A stretch of DNA of 64,000 bases, taken from positions 236,570,622 through 236,634,621 of the forward strand of contig NC_053039.3 of assembly GCF_002575655.3 (NCBI RefSeq), in the 5' to 3' direction. Position 1 is the first letter of the stretch; each line of letters begins with the position of its first letter. This document shows positions 1 through 12,702 of the stretch, one piece after another. The notes below the pieces were generated by a model. The model was not told where the DNA came from and did not search any database. It was given only the letters and a program-made list of their open reading frames with translations. The stretch comes from Aegilops tauschii subsp. strangulata. Lineage: Eukaryota; Streptophyta; Magnoliopsida; Poales; Poaceae. Both the position numbers and the translations under genes were made by a program.

Positions 1-1172
1 AATGTGACTAAGGCGTTAGTCACGGGATCATGCATTGCGGTACGAGTAAAGAAACTTGCCGGTAACGAGATTGAACAAGGTATTGGGATACCGACGATCG
101 AATCTCGGGCAAGTAACATACCGATTGACAAAGGGAATTGCATACGGGATTGATTGAATCCTCGACACCGTGGTTCATCCGATGAGATCATCGTGGAACA
201 TGTGGGAGCCAACATGGGTATCCAGATCCCGCTGTTGGTTATTGACCGGAGAGGCGTCTCGGTCATGTCTGCATGTCTCCCGAACCCGTAGGGTCTACAC
301 ACTTAAGGTTCGGTGATGCTAGGGTTGTAGAGATATATGTATGCGGAAACCCGAAAGTTGTTCGGAGTCCCGGATGAGATCCCGGACGTCACGAGAGGTT
401 CCGGAATGGTCCGGAGGTGAAGAATTATATATAGGAAGTCCAGTTTCGGCCACCGGGAAAGTTTCGGGGGTTACCGGTATTGTATCGGGACCACCGGAAG
501 GGTCCCAGGGGTCCACCGGGTGGAGCCACCTATCCCGGAGGGCCCCTTGGGCTGAAAGTGGAAGGGAACCAGCCCTTAGTGGGCTCGGGCGCCCCCCTTG
601 GGCCTCCCCCCATGCGCCTAGGGTTGGGAACCCTAGGGGGCGGAGTTCCCCCTTGCCTTGGGGGGCAAGGCAACCCCTTCCCCCCTTTGGCCGCCGCCCC
701 CCCCTTTGGATCTCATCCCCAGGGCCAGCTCCCCCCCAGGGGGCCTATATAAAGGGGGGGGGGAGGGAGGGCAGCCGACTACAGCCTTGGGCGCCTCCCT
801 CCTCCCCTGCAACACCTCTCTCTCTCGCAGAAGCTCGGCGAATCCCTGCCGGAGACCCGCTACATCCACCACCACGCCGTCGTGCTGCTGGATCTCCATC
901 AACCTCTCCTTCCCCCTTGCTGGATCAAGAAGGAGGAGACGTCGCTGCACCGTACGTGTGTTGAACGCGGAGGTGCCGTCCGTTCGGCACTCGGTCATCG
1001 GTGATTTGGATCACGGCGAGTACGACTCCGTCAACCACGTTCATTGGAACGCTTCCGCTCGCGATCTACAAGGGTATGTAGATGCACTCCCTTCTCCTCG
1101 TTGCTAGTATACTCCATACATGCATCTTGGTGAAGGTAGGAAAATTTTCAAATTATGCTACGATTACCAACA
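1..1172 (+). repeat. 5' LTR of Copia A, partial
   Basis: This is nearly identical to 18681-19853, which fixes it as the 3' portion of the LTR. It ends in CCAACA at 1172, directly before a tRNA-Met primer site. The C/G-rich part around 570-800 produces several long overlapping reading frames that are not genes. Confidence 0.93.
745..752 (+). promoter_or_regulatory. TATA box of Copia A 5' LTR
   Basis: A TATATAAA core sits in a G/C-rich context about 430 bp before the LTR end. The same box is at about 19425-19432 in the 3' LTR. This LTR group is known to carry its promoter in the LTR. The assignment rests on motif and position only. Confidence 0.6.
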
Positions 1173-1173
1173 G

Positions 1174-1186
1174 TGGTATCAGAGCC
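1174..1186 (+). other. Primer binding site, initiator tRNA-Met, Copia A
   Basis: TGGTATCAGAGCC lies two bases after the LTR terminus and matches the complement of the initiator tRNA-Met 3' end, the usual primer for plant Copia elements. Confidence 0.9.
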
Positions 1187-2481
1187 AGGCCTATGCGTAT
1201 TTACTATGCACGAGTAGAACACAAAGAAGTTGTGGGCGTTGATGTTGCCAATTCTTCTTGCCGCTACTAGTCGTTTCTTGTTTCAGCGGCATTGTAGGAT
1301 GAAGCGGCCCGGACCGACCTTACACGTACGCTTACGTGAGACAGGTTCCACCGATTGACATGCACTAGTTGCATAAGGTGGCTAGCGGGTGTCTGTCTCT
1401 CCTACTTTAGTCGGAACGGATTCGATGAAAAGGGTCCTTATGAAGGGTAAATAGAAATTGGCAAATCACGTTGTGGTCATACGTAGGTAAGAAACGTTCT
1501 AGCTAGAAACCTACAAACCACGTAAAAACATGCAACAACAATTAGAGGACGTCTAACTTGTTTTTGCAGCAAGTGCTATGTGATGTGATATGGCCAGAAG
1601 ATGTGATGAATGATATATGTGATGTATGAGATTGATCATATTCTTGTAATAGGAATCACGACTTGCATGTCGATGAGTATGACAACCGGCAGGAGCCATA
1701 CGAGTTGTCTTTATTATTTTGTATGACCTGCGTGTCATTGAATAACGCCATGTAATTTACTTTACTTTGTTGCTAAACGCGTTAGCCATAGAAGTAGAAG
1801 TAATCGTTGGCATGACGACTTCATGAAGGCACAATGATGGAGATCATGATGATGGAGATCATGGTGTCATGCCGGTGACGAAGATGATCATGGTGCCCCG
1901 AAGATGGAGATCAAAGGAGCATAATGATATTGGCCATATCATGTCACTATTTGATTGCATGTGATGTTTATCATGTTTTTGCATCTTATTTGCTTAGAAC
2001 GACGGTAGTAAGTAAGATGATCCCTTATAATAATTTCAAGAACGTGTTCACCCTAACTGTGCACCGTTGCGAAGGTTCGTTGTTTCGAAGCACCACGTGA
2101 TGATCGGGTGTGATAGATTCTAACGTTCGAATACAACGGGTGTTGACGAGCCTAGCATGTACAGACATGGCCTCGGAACACACGCAATACACTTAGGTTG
2201 ACTTGACGAGCCTAGCATGTACAGACATGGCCTCGGAACACGAAGGACCGAAAGGTCGAGCATGAGTCGTATAGAAGATACGATCAACATGGAGATGTTC
2301 ACCGATCTTGACTAGTCCGTCTCACGTGATGATCGGATATGGCCTAGTCAACTCGGATCATGTTTCACTTAGATGACTAGAGGGATGTCTATCTGAGTGG
2401 GAGTTCATTAAATAATTTGATTAGATGAACTTATTATCATGAACTTAGTCTAAAATCTTTACACTATGTATTGTAGATGAA
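1187..2481 (+). other. Untranslated leader of Copia A
   Basis: This is 1.3 kb between primer site and gag with no supported protein. It is collinear with 60070-61347 of copy B. It holds short direct repeats of a GATGGAGATCATGAT type near 1833-1866 and a 37-39 bp duplication absent from B (see 2143-2241). Long leaders are normal in this group. Confidence 0.8.
2143..2241 (+). repeat. Direct duplication in Copia A leader
   Basis: A block beginning TTGACGAGCCTAGCATG occurs at 2143-2181 and again at 2203-2241, a 60 bp period. Copy B has a single block (about 61066-61104), and different sequence where A has its first copy. Confidence 0.85.
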
Positions 2482-4779
2482 ATGGCCAACGTTGTCCTCA
2501 ATTTCAACGCGTTCCTAGAGAAAACCAAGCTGAAAGATGATGGCAGCAACTATACGGACTGGGTCCGGAACCTGAGGATCATCCTCATAGCAGCCAAGAA
2601 AGATTATGTCTTAGAAGCACCGCTAGGTGAAGCACCAATCCCAGAGAACCAAGACGTTATGAACGCTTGGCAGCAGCGTGCTGATGATTACTCCCTCGTT
2701 CAGTGCGGCATGCTTTACAGCTTAGAACCGGGTCTCCAAAAGCGTTTTGAGAAACATGGAGCATATGAGATGTTCGAGGAGCTGAAAATGGTTTTCCAAG
2801 CTCATGCCCGGGTCGAGAGATATGAAGTCTCCGACAAGTTCTTCAGCTATAAAATGGAGGAGAATAGTTCTGTTAGTGAGCACATACTCAGAATGTCTGG
2901 GTTACACAACCGCTTATCCCAGCTGGGAGTCAATCTCCCGGATGACGCGGTCATTGACAGAATCCTCCAGTCGCTTCCACCAAGGTACAAGAGCTTTGTG
3001 ATGAACTTCAATATGCAGGGGATGGAAAAGACCATTCCTGAGGTATATTCAATGCTGAAATCAGCTGAGGTAGAGATCAGAAAAGAACATCAAGTGTTGA
3101 TGGTGAATAAAACCACTAAGTTCAAGAAGGGCAAGGGTAAGAAGAAATTCAAGAAGGACGGCAAGGGAGTTGCCGCGCCCGGTAAACCAGTTACCGGGGA
3201 GAAGTCAAAGAATGGACCCAAGCCCGAGACTGAGTGCTTTTATTGCAAGGGAAGTGGTCACTGGAAGCGGAACTGCCCCAAATATTTAGCGGACAAGAAG
3301 AAGGCCGGCAACACCCAAGGTATATGTGATATACAAGTAATTGATGTGTACCTTACCAGTACTCGTAGTAGCTCCTGGGTATTTGATACCGGTGCGGTTG
3401 CTCATATTTGTAACTCAAAACAGGAACTACGGAATAAACGGAGACTGGCAAAGGAAGGTGACGATGCGTGTCGGGAATGGTTCCAAGGTCGATGTGATCG
3501 CCGTCGGCACGCTACCTCTGCATCTACCCACGGGATTAGTTTTAAACCTCAATAATTGTTATTTAGTGCTAGCTTTGAGCATGAACATTGTATCTGGATC
3601 TCGTTTAATTCGAGATGGCTACTCATTTAAATCCGAGAATAATGGTTGTTCTATTTATTTGAGAGATATGTTTTATGGTCATGCCCCGCTGGTCAATGGT
3701 TTATTTTTGATGAATCTCGAACGTGATGTTACACATGTTCATAGTGTGAATACCAAAAGATGTAAAATTGATAACGATAGTCCCACATACTTGTGGCACT
3801 GCCGCCTTGGTCACATTGGTGTCAAGTGCATGAAGAAGCTCCATGCAGATGGACTTTTGGAGTCTCTTGATTACGAATCATTTGACACGTGCGAACCATG
3901 CCTCATGGGTAAGATGACCAAGACTCCGTTCTCCGGAACAATGGAGTGAGCAACCAACTTATTGGAAATCATACATACCGATGTGTGTGGTCCAATGAGT
4001 GTTGAGGCTCGCGGAGGATATCGTTATGTTCTCACTCTCACTGATGATTTAAGTAGATATGGGTATGTCTACCTAATGAAACACAAGTCTGAAACCTTTG
4101 AAAAGTTCAAGGAATTTCAGAGTGAAGTTGAGAATCAACGTGACAGAAAAATAAAATTCTTACGATCAGATCGTGGTGGAGAATATTTAAGTCACGAATT
4201 TGGTACACACTTAAGGAAATGTGGAATAGTTTCACAACTCACGCCGCCTGGAACACCTCAGAGAAATGGTGTGTCCGAACGTCGTATCGCACTCTATTGG
4301 ATATGGTGCGATCTATGATGTCTCTTACCGATTTACCGCTCTCATTTTGGGGCTATGCTTTAGAGACTGCCGCATTCACTTTAAATAGGGCTCCGTCGAA
4401 ATCCGTTGAGACGACACCGTATGAATTATGGTTTGGGAAGAAACCTAAGCTGTCGTTTCTAAAAGTTTGGGGATGCGATGCTTATGTCAAGAAACTTCAA
4501 CCTGAAAAGCTCGAACCCAAATAGGAAAAATGCGTCTTCATAGGATACCCTAAGGAAACCATTGGGTATACCTTCTACCTCAGATCCGAAGGCAAGATCT
4601 TCGTTGCCAAGAACGGGTCCTTTCTGGAGAAGGAGTTTCTCTCGAAAGAATTGAGTGGGAGGAAAGTGGAACTTGATGAGGTGATAGTCACCCCTTCCGA
4701 ACCGGAAAGTAGCGCAGCGCGGGAAAATGTTCCTGTGGTGCCTACACCGACTGGGGAGGAAGTTAATGATGATGATCAT
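2482..4779 (+). pseudogene. Copia A gag-protease-integrase, broken
   Basis: This encodes the capsid protein and the first enzymes of the polyprotein. Gag starts at the ATG at 2482 (MANVVLNF...). A CCHC zinc knuckle, CFYCKGSGHWKRNC, lies at 3235-3276, and the aspartic protease motif DTGA is at 3385-3396. The integrase zinc-binding residues (HCRLGH then CEPC) follow near 3800-3900, and then the integrase core with HTD, RSDRGGEY and the region of the catalytic E near 4275. Compared with copy B, A has a small net deletion near 3450, a TGA at 3947-3949 where B has CGA, a one-base deletion near 4287 and a TAG at 4522-4524 where B has TCG. It therefore cannot make a full protein. The frame is cut at 4779 by element E and resumes at 16433. 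Confidence 0.92.
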
Positions 4780-4780
4780 T

Positions 4781-7700
4781 TGTAACACCCCGAGAATCAT
4801 GCTACTGTAATGCCCCCTAATGGTGGCCATGTCATCATGATTACTATGCACATTGCCACTTAATAAAAATCAAATTCAAATTCAAATTTAAATTTCAAGT
4901 CAAAATAATATTTCTTTAAACGGTAGAACAAAAAAAATGTTTGTTGGGTTGAAAATAATCACTATATAATTTACATGTAGAAACTAACATTATTTGAGTT
5001 GTTAAAGTGCCCCTAAAGTATTTAAAACACACCCAGCAACACGTGTTCAACACATTTAAATTCAAACCGAAAATCAAATAAATTGCGAATGCCCTCATTA
5101 GTTTTTGTGCAACCCTAGAATATTGCATATCATTTTTGTGCGAAGTTTCATATTTAAAAAAAATTCATTTGATCACTAAACTATTTAGAAAAACAATAGC
5201 TAAATTGGAAAACAGAAAAAGATAAAGATGAAGAAAAGAAAGGGAGAAATCCCCCTGTTCACTAAGCCCAGTACTAACACTGTACCAGGCCCAGCCCAGC
5301 TGGCCGGCCTTTTCCCCTACCTCTCGCAGGGGAGAGGCAGAGCCGTGCGTGCCGGCCATCCATGGCGCCAGGGCCACGTGCCGGCCATCCGCACCCTCCC
5401 TCGGCCTACTAAGGCGTCCCCCAGAAACCCTAGCTCGCCCTCATTCATTCCCCCTCGATCCCCATCGCCCCCCCTCTCCTCTGGCTCGATTTTGAGCTCG
5501 CAAGCTCACGCGGTCACCGCTGCCTCGCCGTCGTTGACGCGTCCACCGGCCTCTCCGGCGTACGGGAGCACATCCTGGAGGTTCGCCGCGCTCTACCGCA
5601 TCCGTTCAGGGCATTGGAACGAGGCAGGGAGCTGCGTAGCAGGCGCAGTCTTCGTCTTCTTCGTTCGGCCGTCGCCATCTCGCCATCACCACCGCCTCTC
5701 CGGTCCACCCCGACCCTCCCCGAGCGTGTCAATGGACTCACGGTGAGCAACTCCTCCGGATCCCTTCTTCCCCCGCCTCGATCCGGTCGCCATTTGCCGT
5801 CCCCGAGCACATCCGAGCTCGCGTGTACGCGTACATATGTGTGTGCGTGAGCTGCTGCTGCTTAACTTCCATCTGCTGCTGCTCTTCGTACTGCTGCTGC
5901 CGCTAGGTGCCCCTGCTGCTCTCGTACTGCTGCTGCCACTAGGTGCCGCCGTTGCCCGCCGTTGCTAGCCGTGCGCCGCTGCCTGCTGCTGCTGGCCACG
6001 GCCATGGTCGTGTGCGCCAGTGTGTGTGCGTGATGTGTGCGTAGTCGAGTGTGTGTGAGCGCGTTGTGTGTGTGCGTACGTGTGTGGATGAGGCCGATCC
6101 TGGTTAGGTAGGTTAGCTAATTAGTAGTTAGGCTAAGTAGTGGTTAGGTATAGTGTAAATGACATGTGGGACCACCCTGGTTAATTACCATTTTATTAAT
6201 CAAAAGACAAGGACACACGGGACCCACTTACACTATTCATATGTTGACCAGTCAACCTTTGACCGGGTCAACCCAACCCCACTGGCCCCATTGTCATACT
6301 CACATGCTAGGGTAGCACTAGGTGACAAAAGTATATTCTGTTTTTAATTTGAACTAATATAAAACCAGAAATTCTAGAAATTGTTTAAATCTTTAAAAAT
6401 TAATATAAAATAATCCGTAACTCGGATGAAAATACTTTGTACATGAAAGTTGCTCAGAACGACGAGACGAATCCGGATACGCAGCTTGTTCGTCCGCCAC
6501 ACATCCCTAGCATAGCATACACGCAACTTTCCCCCTCCGGTTCATCTGTCCGAAAACGCGAAACACCGGGAATACTTTCCCGATGTTTCCCCCCTTCGCC
6601 GGTATCACCTCGCACTGCGTTAGGGCACACCTAGCACCGCGTATTGACATGTTATGCTTTGTGATGCTTTGATTGCTCTGTTATTTATTGTGTTCCCATC
6701 CGTTACTTCTTTCCGGTAGACCCCGAGACCGCTGCCGGTACCCCTGTGATCGACTACATCGACGACGAACCCTTCTTGCCAGAGCAACCAGGCAAGCCCC
6801 CCCCCCCTTGATCACCAGATATCGCCTATTCTTCTCTATACTGCTTGCATTAGAGTAGTGTAGCATGTTACTGCTTTCCGTTAATCCTATCCTGATGCAT
6901 AGCCTGTCTTTGTTACTACAATTGTTACCCTTACCTGCTATCCTACTGTTTAGTATAGGATGCTAGTGTTCCATCAGTGGCCCTACACTCTTGTCCGTCT
7001 GCCATGCTATACTACTGGGCCGTGATCACTTCGGGAGGTGATCACGGGTATATACTATATACATTATATACATGACACATGTGGTGACTAAAGTCGGGTC
7101 GGCTCGAGGAGTACCCGCAAGTGATTCTGATGAGGGGGCTGAAAGGACAGGTGGCTCCACCCCGGTAGAGGTGGGCCTGGGTTCCTGACGGCCCCGACTG
7201 TTACTTTATGGCGGAGCGACAGGGCAGGTTGAGACCACCTAGGAGAGAGGTGGGCCTGGCCCTGGTCGGCGTTCGCGGATAAATAACACGCTTAACGAGT
7301 TCTGGGTATTTGATCTGAGTCTGGCCATTTGGTCTATACGCACTAACCATCTACGCGGGAGTAGTTATGGGTATCCCGACGTCGTGGTATCAGCCGAAGC
7401 CTTCGTGACGTCAGCGACTGAGTGGCGCGCGCCGGATTGGACTGGAACGCCACTAGGCCAGGTCTGCTTCCGGCCGCGTACGCAACGTGCAGGTGTGCAT
7501 AGGGCGATGGGCCCAGACCCCTGCGCGCATAGGGTTAGACCGGCGTGCTGACCTCTCTGTTGTGCTTAGGTGGGGCTGCGACGTGTTGATCTTACGAGGC
7601 CGGGCATGACCCAGGAAAGTGTGTCCGGCCAAATGGGACCGAGCGTGTTGGGTTATGTGGTGCACCCCTGCAGGGAAGTTTATCTATTCGAATAGCCGTG

Positions 7701-8517
7701 TCCCTCGGTAAAAGGACGACCCGGAGTTGTACCTTGACCTTATGACAACTAGAACCGGATACTGAATAAAATACACCCTTCCAAGTGCCAGATACAACCC
7801 GGTGATCGCTCTCTAACAGGGCGACGAGGAGGGGATCGCCGGGTAGGATTATGCTATGCGATGCTACTTGGAGGACTTCAGTCTACTCTCTTCTACATGC
7901 TGCAAGATGGAGATGGCCAGAAGCGTAGTCTTCGACAAGATTAGCTATCCCCCTCTTATTCTGGCATTCTGCAGTTCAGTCCACTGATATGCCCCTTTAC
8001 ACATATACCCATGCATATGTAGTGTAGCTCCTTGCTTGCGAGTACTTTGGATGAGTACTCACGGTTGCCTTTCTCCCTCTTTTTCCCCCTTTCCTTTCTA
8101 CCTGGTTGTCGCAACCAGATGCTGGAGCCTAGGAGCCAGACGTCACCGTCGACGATGACTCCTACGACACTGGAGGTGCCTACTACTACGTGCAGGCCCC
8201 TGACGACGACCAGGAGTAGTTAGGAGGATCCCAGGCAGGAGGCCTGCGCCTCGTTCGATCTGTATCCCAGTTTGTGCTAGCCTTCTTAAGGCAAACTTGT
8301 TTAACTTATGTCTGTACTCAGGTATTGTTGCTTCCGCTGACTCGTCTGTGATCGAGCACTTGTATTCGAGCCCTCGAGGCCCATGGCTTGTATTATGATG
8401 CTTGTATGACTTATTTATGTTTTAGAGTTGTGTTGTGATATCTTCCCGTGAGTCCCTGATCTTGATCGTACACATTTGCGTGCATGATTAGTGTACGGTC
8501 AAATCAGGGGCGTCACA
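4781..8517 (+). repeat. 5' LTR of element E
   Basis: This 3737 bp LTR runs from TGTAACACC to GTCACA. It contains an A/T-rich first 450 bp, a C-rich segment around 5400-5800, CTG-rich runs at about 5850-5990, GT-rich runs at 6020-6090, a hairpin at 7020-7047 and a coding-like stretch near 8120-8219. The reading frames in the C-rich part look like composition artefacts. Confidence 0.92.
7020..7047 (+). other. Hairpin in E LTR
   Basis: A ten-base perfect stem, CCGTGATCAC paired with GTGATCACGG, encloses an eight-base loop TTCGGGAG. The same hairpin is unchanged in the right LTR at 14940-14967. Confidence 0.75.
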
Positions 8518-8520
8518 AGT

Positions 8521-8533
8521 TGGTATCAGAGCC
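8521..8533 (+). other. Primer binding site, tRNA-Met, element E
   Basis: TGGTATCAGAGCC begins four bases after the LTR terminus at 8517. This fixes the element's orientation as plus. Confidence 0.88.
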
Positions 8534-11500
8534 GACTGCATGTAGGAATCCCCCTTTCCAACTCCTTGGCCGAAGTTGAGTCTAGTCAGTGAAAACGGTT
8601 TTACTAACATGGCTGTGTGGCTTACGGGCCCACGTCGCCATTGGGTGGTATTAGGATCTTTTACTCCTTGTCTATACTCTGGGACTCTGATCTCTCTTCT
8701 ATTCGGGTTAAGTGAATTTTACTAAATCTAACATTAGGATCTCGTTATCACTTTCACCCGGAGAGCCCCTTATTACTGATGATCGTCTGCTGCACGTGAA
8801 GACCCTGAAGATACTCTCCGCTGATAACCCGAGAACTTGTGTTCATCGCTTTTGCAATTCCCTTTCATCGATAAACTCCTATGGGTAACCGCGTATACTC
8901 GCCCTTCTTACAATGTTTCCCAGTTGATCTTGTTATTACAAGATACCCCGAAGTTATCTCTGTTGTTCCGAGAATCCTTGAGCTTACTGCCTTGCTGTTC
9001 TTTGTCACCTGAGTACCCCTACGGATAATTTTTCGCCCTTATCGAGTATCCGCTCAGCCCCAGTTGATTCAAGTATTTCACAAAAGTTTTCAAAATACCA
9101 TTCGATCTACCAAAAATCCTGAGCAGCCTATTGCTCTTGAAATTCTTGCTTGCTTGCATTATGGATAATCCCATAAGTCTCGTAATCTTATAGTCATTCC
9201 TTGTCATTATCATTTTGAGTCTGTTGATTCAAAATAATTGCGAATGCTCACAATCCTCAATCAGATCCTAGAATTCTTCCTTCTGGCTCAAACGTCATTT
9301 TTAACATGAGCTGGATCTCGACCTATCAAATTGCCATTGATTGTACCCCTAAGCCTACTCACTTATCCTTCCTTGATCAGAGCGTTGCTTCTGGCCCCCT
9401 GATTTGGAAATCATAATTCTTTTGCATTCGAACTTTGAGTTAGTCAGTTGTTTCTATAATCAGATCTCCTTGCTTTCTTCTTCCTCTGGTTGAGTACCGA
9501 TGCTCACATAAGATCCCTTGTGGACCATCGGTTCCTTTGTTGGATTTTATCCGACAGTGTCCTTCCTATTGAATAACCTTGTGAGCCTTTCCATGGGTAT
9601 ATAATGCCTTTGGTAAATTGTATCATCTGATTTTGAACAATGCTCTTCTTTCGAGCTTGTAATATTTAATCTGAAGTTTGTGGTATATGTTCCTAAGATG
9701 CCTTGATGGGTTGAACCTATGCCTTTCATAATACGTGTGAACTCGAAAGATTTCATGAGTCATACTCTTCTGGTATTTTGCCAGATAAAAATTTTCCACA
9801 CTGCAACTTCATCAAACGCGAGAAGTAAATGAAAGGTTATGCATTGAAGAAGTGGGAGTCGACCTTGAACTTTGTGTTCATGCCCATGGACACGATGTAT
9901 ACCTTATCATGGAAGCTTCTCTTAAAATAATTGTCCCCTTGTAATAAGTTCATCTGGTATCCGTGGACGTCGTTCCGACCATGTTCTCCTTTAAATACCA
10001 TTTCTCGTACAAGTTTTAGCACTTGTCTTCTGTAAGAGCAATACCCCACTCCAACCTCTACTTTGATCTGTCGTCGAGTATTACCCCCTGGTATCTCGAG
10101 ATTATCACGGAACTGCATAACTTCTTATGAATTCTCCATCAAGTATTACATTCTCACTGATTCCAAATTTTCACGGGCTCCGAGTTATTAAACACTCAAG
10201 GACATCGATAACTTAATCGAGTCTGCATCACGATTAAACAACTCTTAGTAATCTCCTTTGTTTACGAGTTCGTACTCGATCACGTCATCCCTAGCCTGCT
10301 CGGCTATGTCATTATCTTGACGATTTTAACTGTGCTACGTGGTGTTTATTCCCGGAGAGCCACTTTCGACGATGAGCTAAGCTTACGTCGATTTTCCTCG
10401 TCATATCATTTCGCCTTGAACAACAAGCTTGATTTCGAGTTTGTGTCGTACCCCTGGTTCCAATAACTTTTCGCTTCATCATTCCTTTGACTTGATGTCA
10501 TCGCCGATCGATTACCTCTTCATAAATTCTCGCTACAAATGTGACGTGAACATCATCAACATTCTGAGCTCTTCCAAGATATCTATCGAATTCTGGATGA
10601 GAAATACCATCCTTGCCCGCGATGATTTGTTTTATCATCGACCATTTTATTGCCTTCCATTCAACACAAATTTGTTCGTGTTTTGTGTTGTACCTTGATT
10701 TCCTTGCTATCTAGCTTATGATCTGTTCTACCTTGGAGTATTACCATCTTTTATGTCAAGAATGTCGTAAGAATTTCACCACCTCGTATGACATCTTGGT
10801 ATAGTGATACTTCTCCCCATCACCATTCTTTCTTGATCCCCGTGTTGTTTCTAAAAGGAATACCGACAAATGGTCTGTGATGTGTAAATTCTAAATTTCT
10901 AGCAACCCTATTGCTTTGAAGTTATTGGTCTATAGTCTCATTCTACGTCTATGGCTTAATAAATCATCACTCGAACATTGATTGTGCTACCTAGCCCATA
11001 TTTCGGGTGCACATTTCAACCAATGTTTAACTGTGTATATTTTCCTCGAGCATACATCATTAAGTCATTCGATCTAGCTAATGTTATCTCCTTGTTCACA
11101 TAGTGGTGGAAATCCATCTTTTGGAAATCTCAATGGATTGTCGCTGAGTCAATCAGTCACCTCCTCACCTCTCCTTGATGTAATGATGAACCCTTGTTCG
11201 GAACTCGCTTCCATAGTTCATCTCCCGAGAATCTTCGATGTCGTTTCGACAATTTGTGTTGCACCTTTCTTCTCAGGCATCCTGAGTCGGAGTTATCCTG
11301 ACACCAATCAGATCTGAATCTCGGTCAGGTATGATGGTTGGAACATATTTCCAAGAGTTATAACATTGGCCTATTTATGACCCGGTAAGGTGATGACATG
11401 CCAAACACACCTGGCCGGAGGACCTATTGTTATAAGTTTTCCTTTTTTTAGCAAGGTTAGCTATTCTTCCATGAGGAGATTGTAAGACTTACTCTATAAG

Positions 11501-12684
11501 TTGTTCCTGATGGATCCTTTTTGTTTCCAAAGTCTGATCTTCACCTGTTGACCATGTCAATGCTATCTCGAAGCATGTCTATGGTACTCCGATTTTCAAC
11601 AGGAACATTTGAAACCCAATGCTAAATGTTTCCTGCTCAATTATCCAAACACCGTTGTATGGGTAATGTCCTGAAATTTCTCTCCCCTACCTAAAGAGTT
11701 CTCTACATTATATCCTGTCATGAATATCATGCTCAGCTTGTCCTTGGGAAGGATATACCCTTGAAATATGTGTTTAAACACATTTTCCTTTCCATTCTTC
11801 TGTTTAATCTGATAATCATATTTTCCTTTCCATTGTTTGGTTTAACCTTTCTGGTGATCTATATGATCTAAGCAGTAATATTCTCCTGCTTATGTAAACA
11901 CCTCGGTGTACAACTCTGTCAGTAAGACCCTGTTACTATTGTTGGTGACATTTCGGTAACCACCGATGGACGAGAATTTTTACTAATGGTCCGCCCCGTT
12001 TCAACGAGCAGGAAAATGGTTCTCTTCGTCCCTCGCCCTTGGTACCGACGATGATGCTGACATATAACTGACAGGCTACCCTCTGACATGCCTTGCTATC
12101 ATGATCGTGCAAGATGTCACCGCCCTTCCTACTTTTAACCCACATGGTGGGCCCATAACCCACAGTTCCACAGGATCGAAACCTGACTCTCTTGTACACC
12201 CCTGTTCCCAAGGTTATTCCTCACGCTTGGCTTCGTATGTAATTCACGTGCCACCTTTCGTGAGATCATCAATTTTGGTATCATACACGATACTTATTCC
12301 CGTTGCTCTGAACCCTTCAGGCATCGAACGATTGCCTGCCCGCTCGAAACTTCCCCACGATACCTCCTTACTTTGCTCTCGATATTGTCTTAAATTTCCA
12401 TTCGAGAGTTATTTCCGCCACCTTCCCCGATGTTATCAACCAGATAGTCAACCCTTCGGAGGTCTGTTATTCCGAAGTTACCCCTTGTCCTTCGTAAGTA
12501 CGATGGAGTTCCCGAAGAAAGGATGCCAGCTTCATCATGATGACCTTGAGCAGGAAAAATGAAGACATCCACGTAACGGATCAACTTCTTCGAGAAGAGC
12601 AACCAAGACCGAGAAGACTCGTTAGAATGTCGTAACCGAACCCCTTCCCCCTTACTCCCCCTCTTAAATCTCGGGACGAGATTT
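8534..12684 (+). other. Non-coding interior of element E
   Basis: This is 4.15 kb without a recognisable protein. The longest reading frames (for example 12101-12562) match no retrotransposon domain that I can see and include ordinary low-quality sequence. The plus strand is visibly rich in T and C over most of its length. The last part runs into the chromovirus-like 3' end mentioned for element E. Confidence 0.7.
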
Positions 12685-12702
12685 CTTGTAGTGGAGGAGA
12701 TT
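12685..12702 (+). other. Probable polypurine tract, element E
   Basis: A purine-rich GTGGAGGAGATT stretch lies immediately before the right LTR, at the usual place for plus-strand priming. It is interrupted by a few pyrimidines, so the exact tract is uncertain. Confidence 0.6.

Noticed and set aside
341..1107. Long overlapping plus and minus reading frames in the Copia LTR (also 19021-19788 and 59364-59874)
   Set aside because: They lie in C/G-rich LTR DNA, occur on both strands at once, and differ between LTR copies by frame-changing indels.
5228..5746. 172-residue frame in the E LTR that resembles a plant gene start
   Set aside because: The repeated copy at 13149 ends early at a new stop, the composition is Pro/Ser/Arg-rich from C-rich DNA, and no domain is visible.
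12101..12562. 153-residue frame in the E interior
   Set aside because: No domain, no conservation evidence, and it overlaps minus-strand frames of similar quality.
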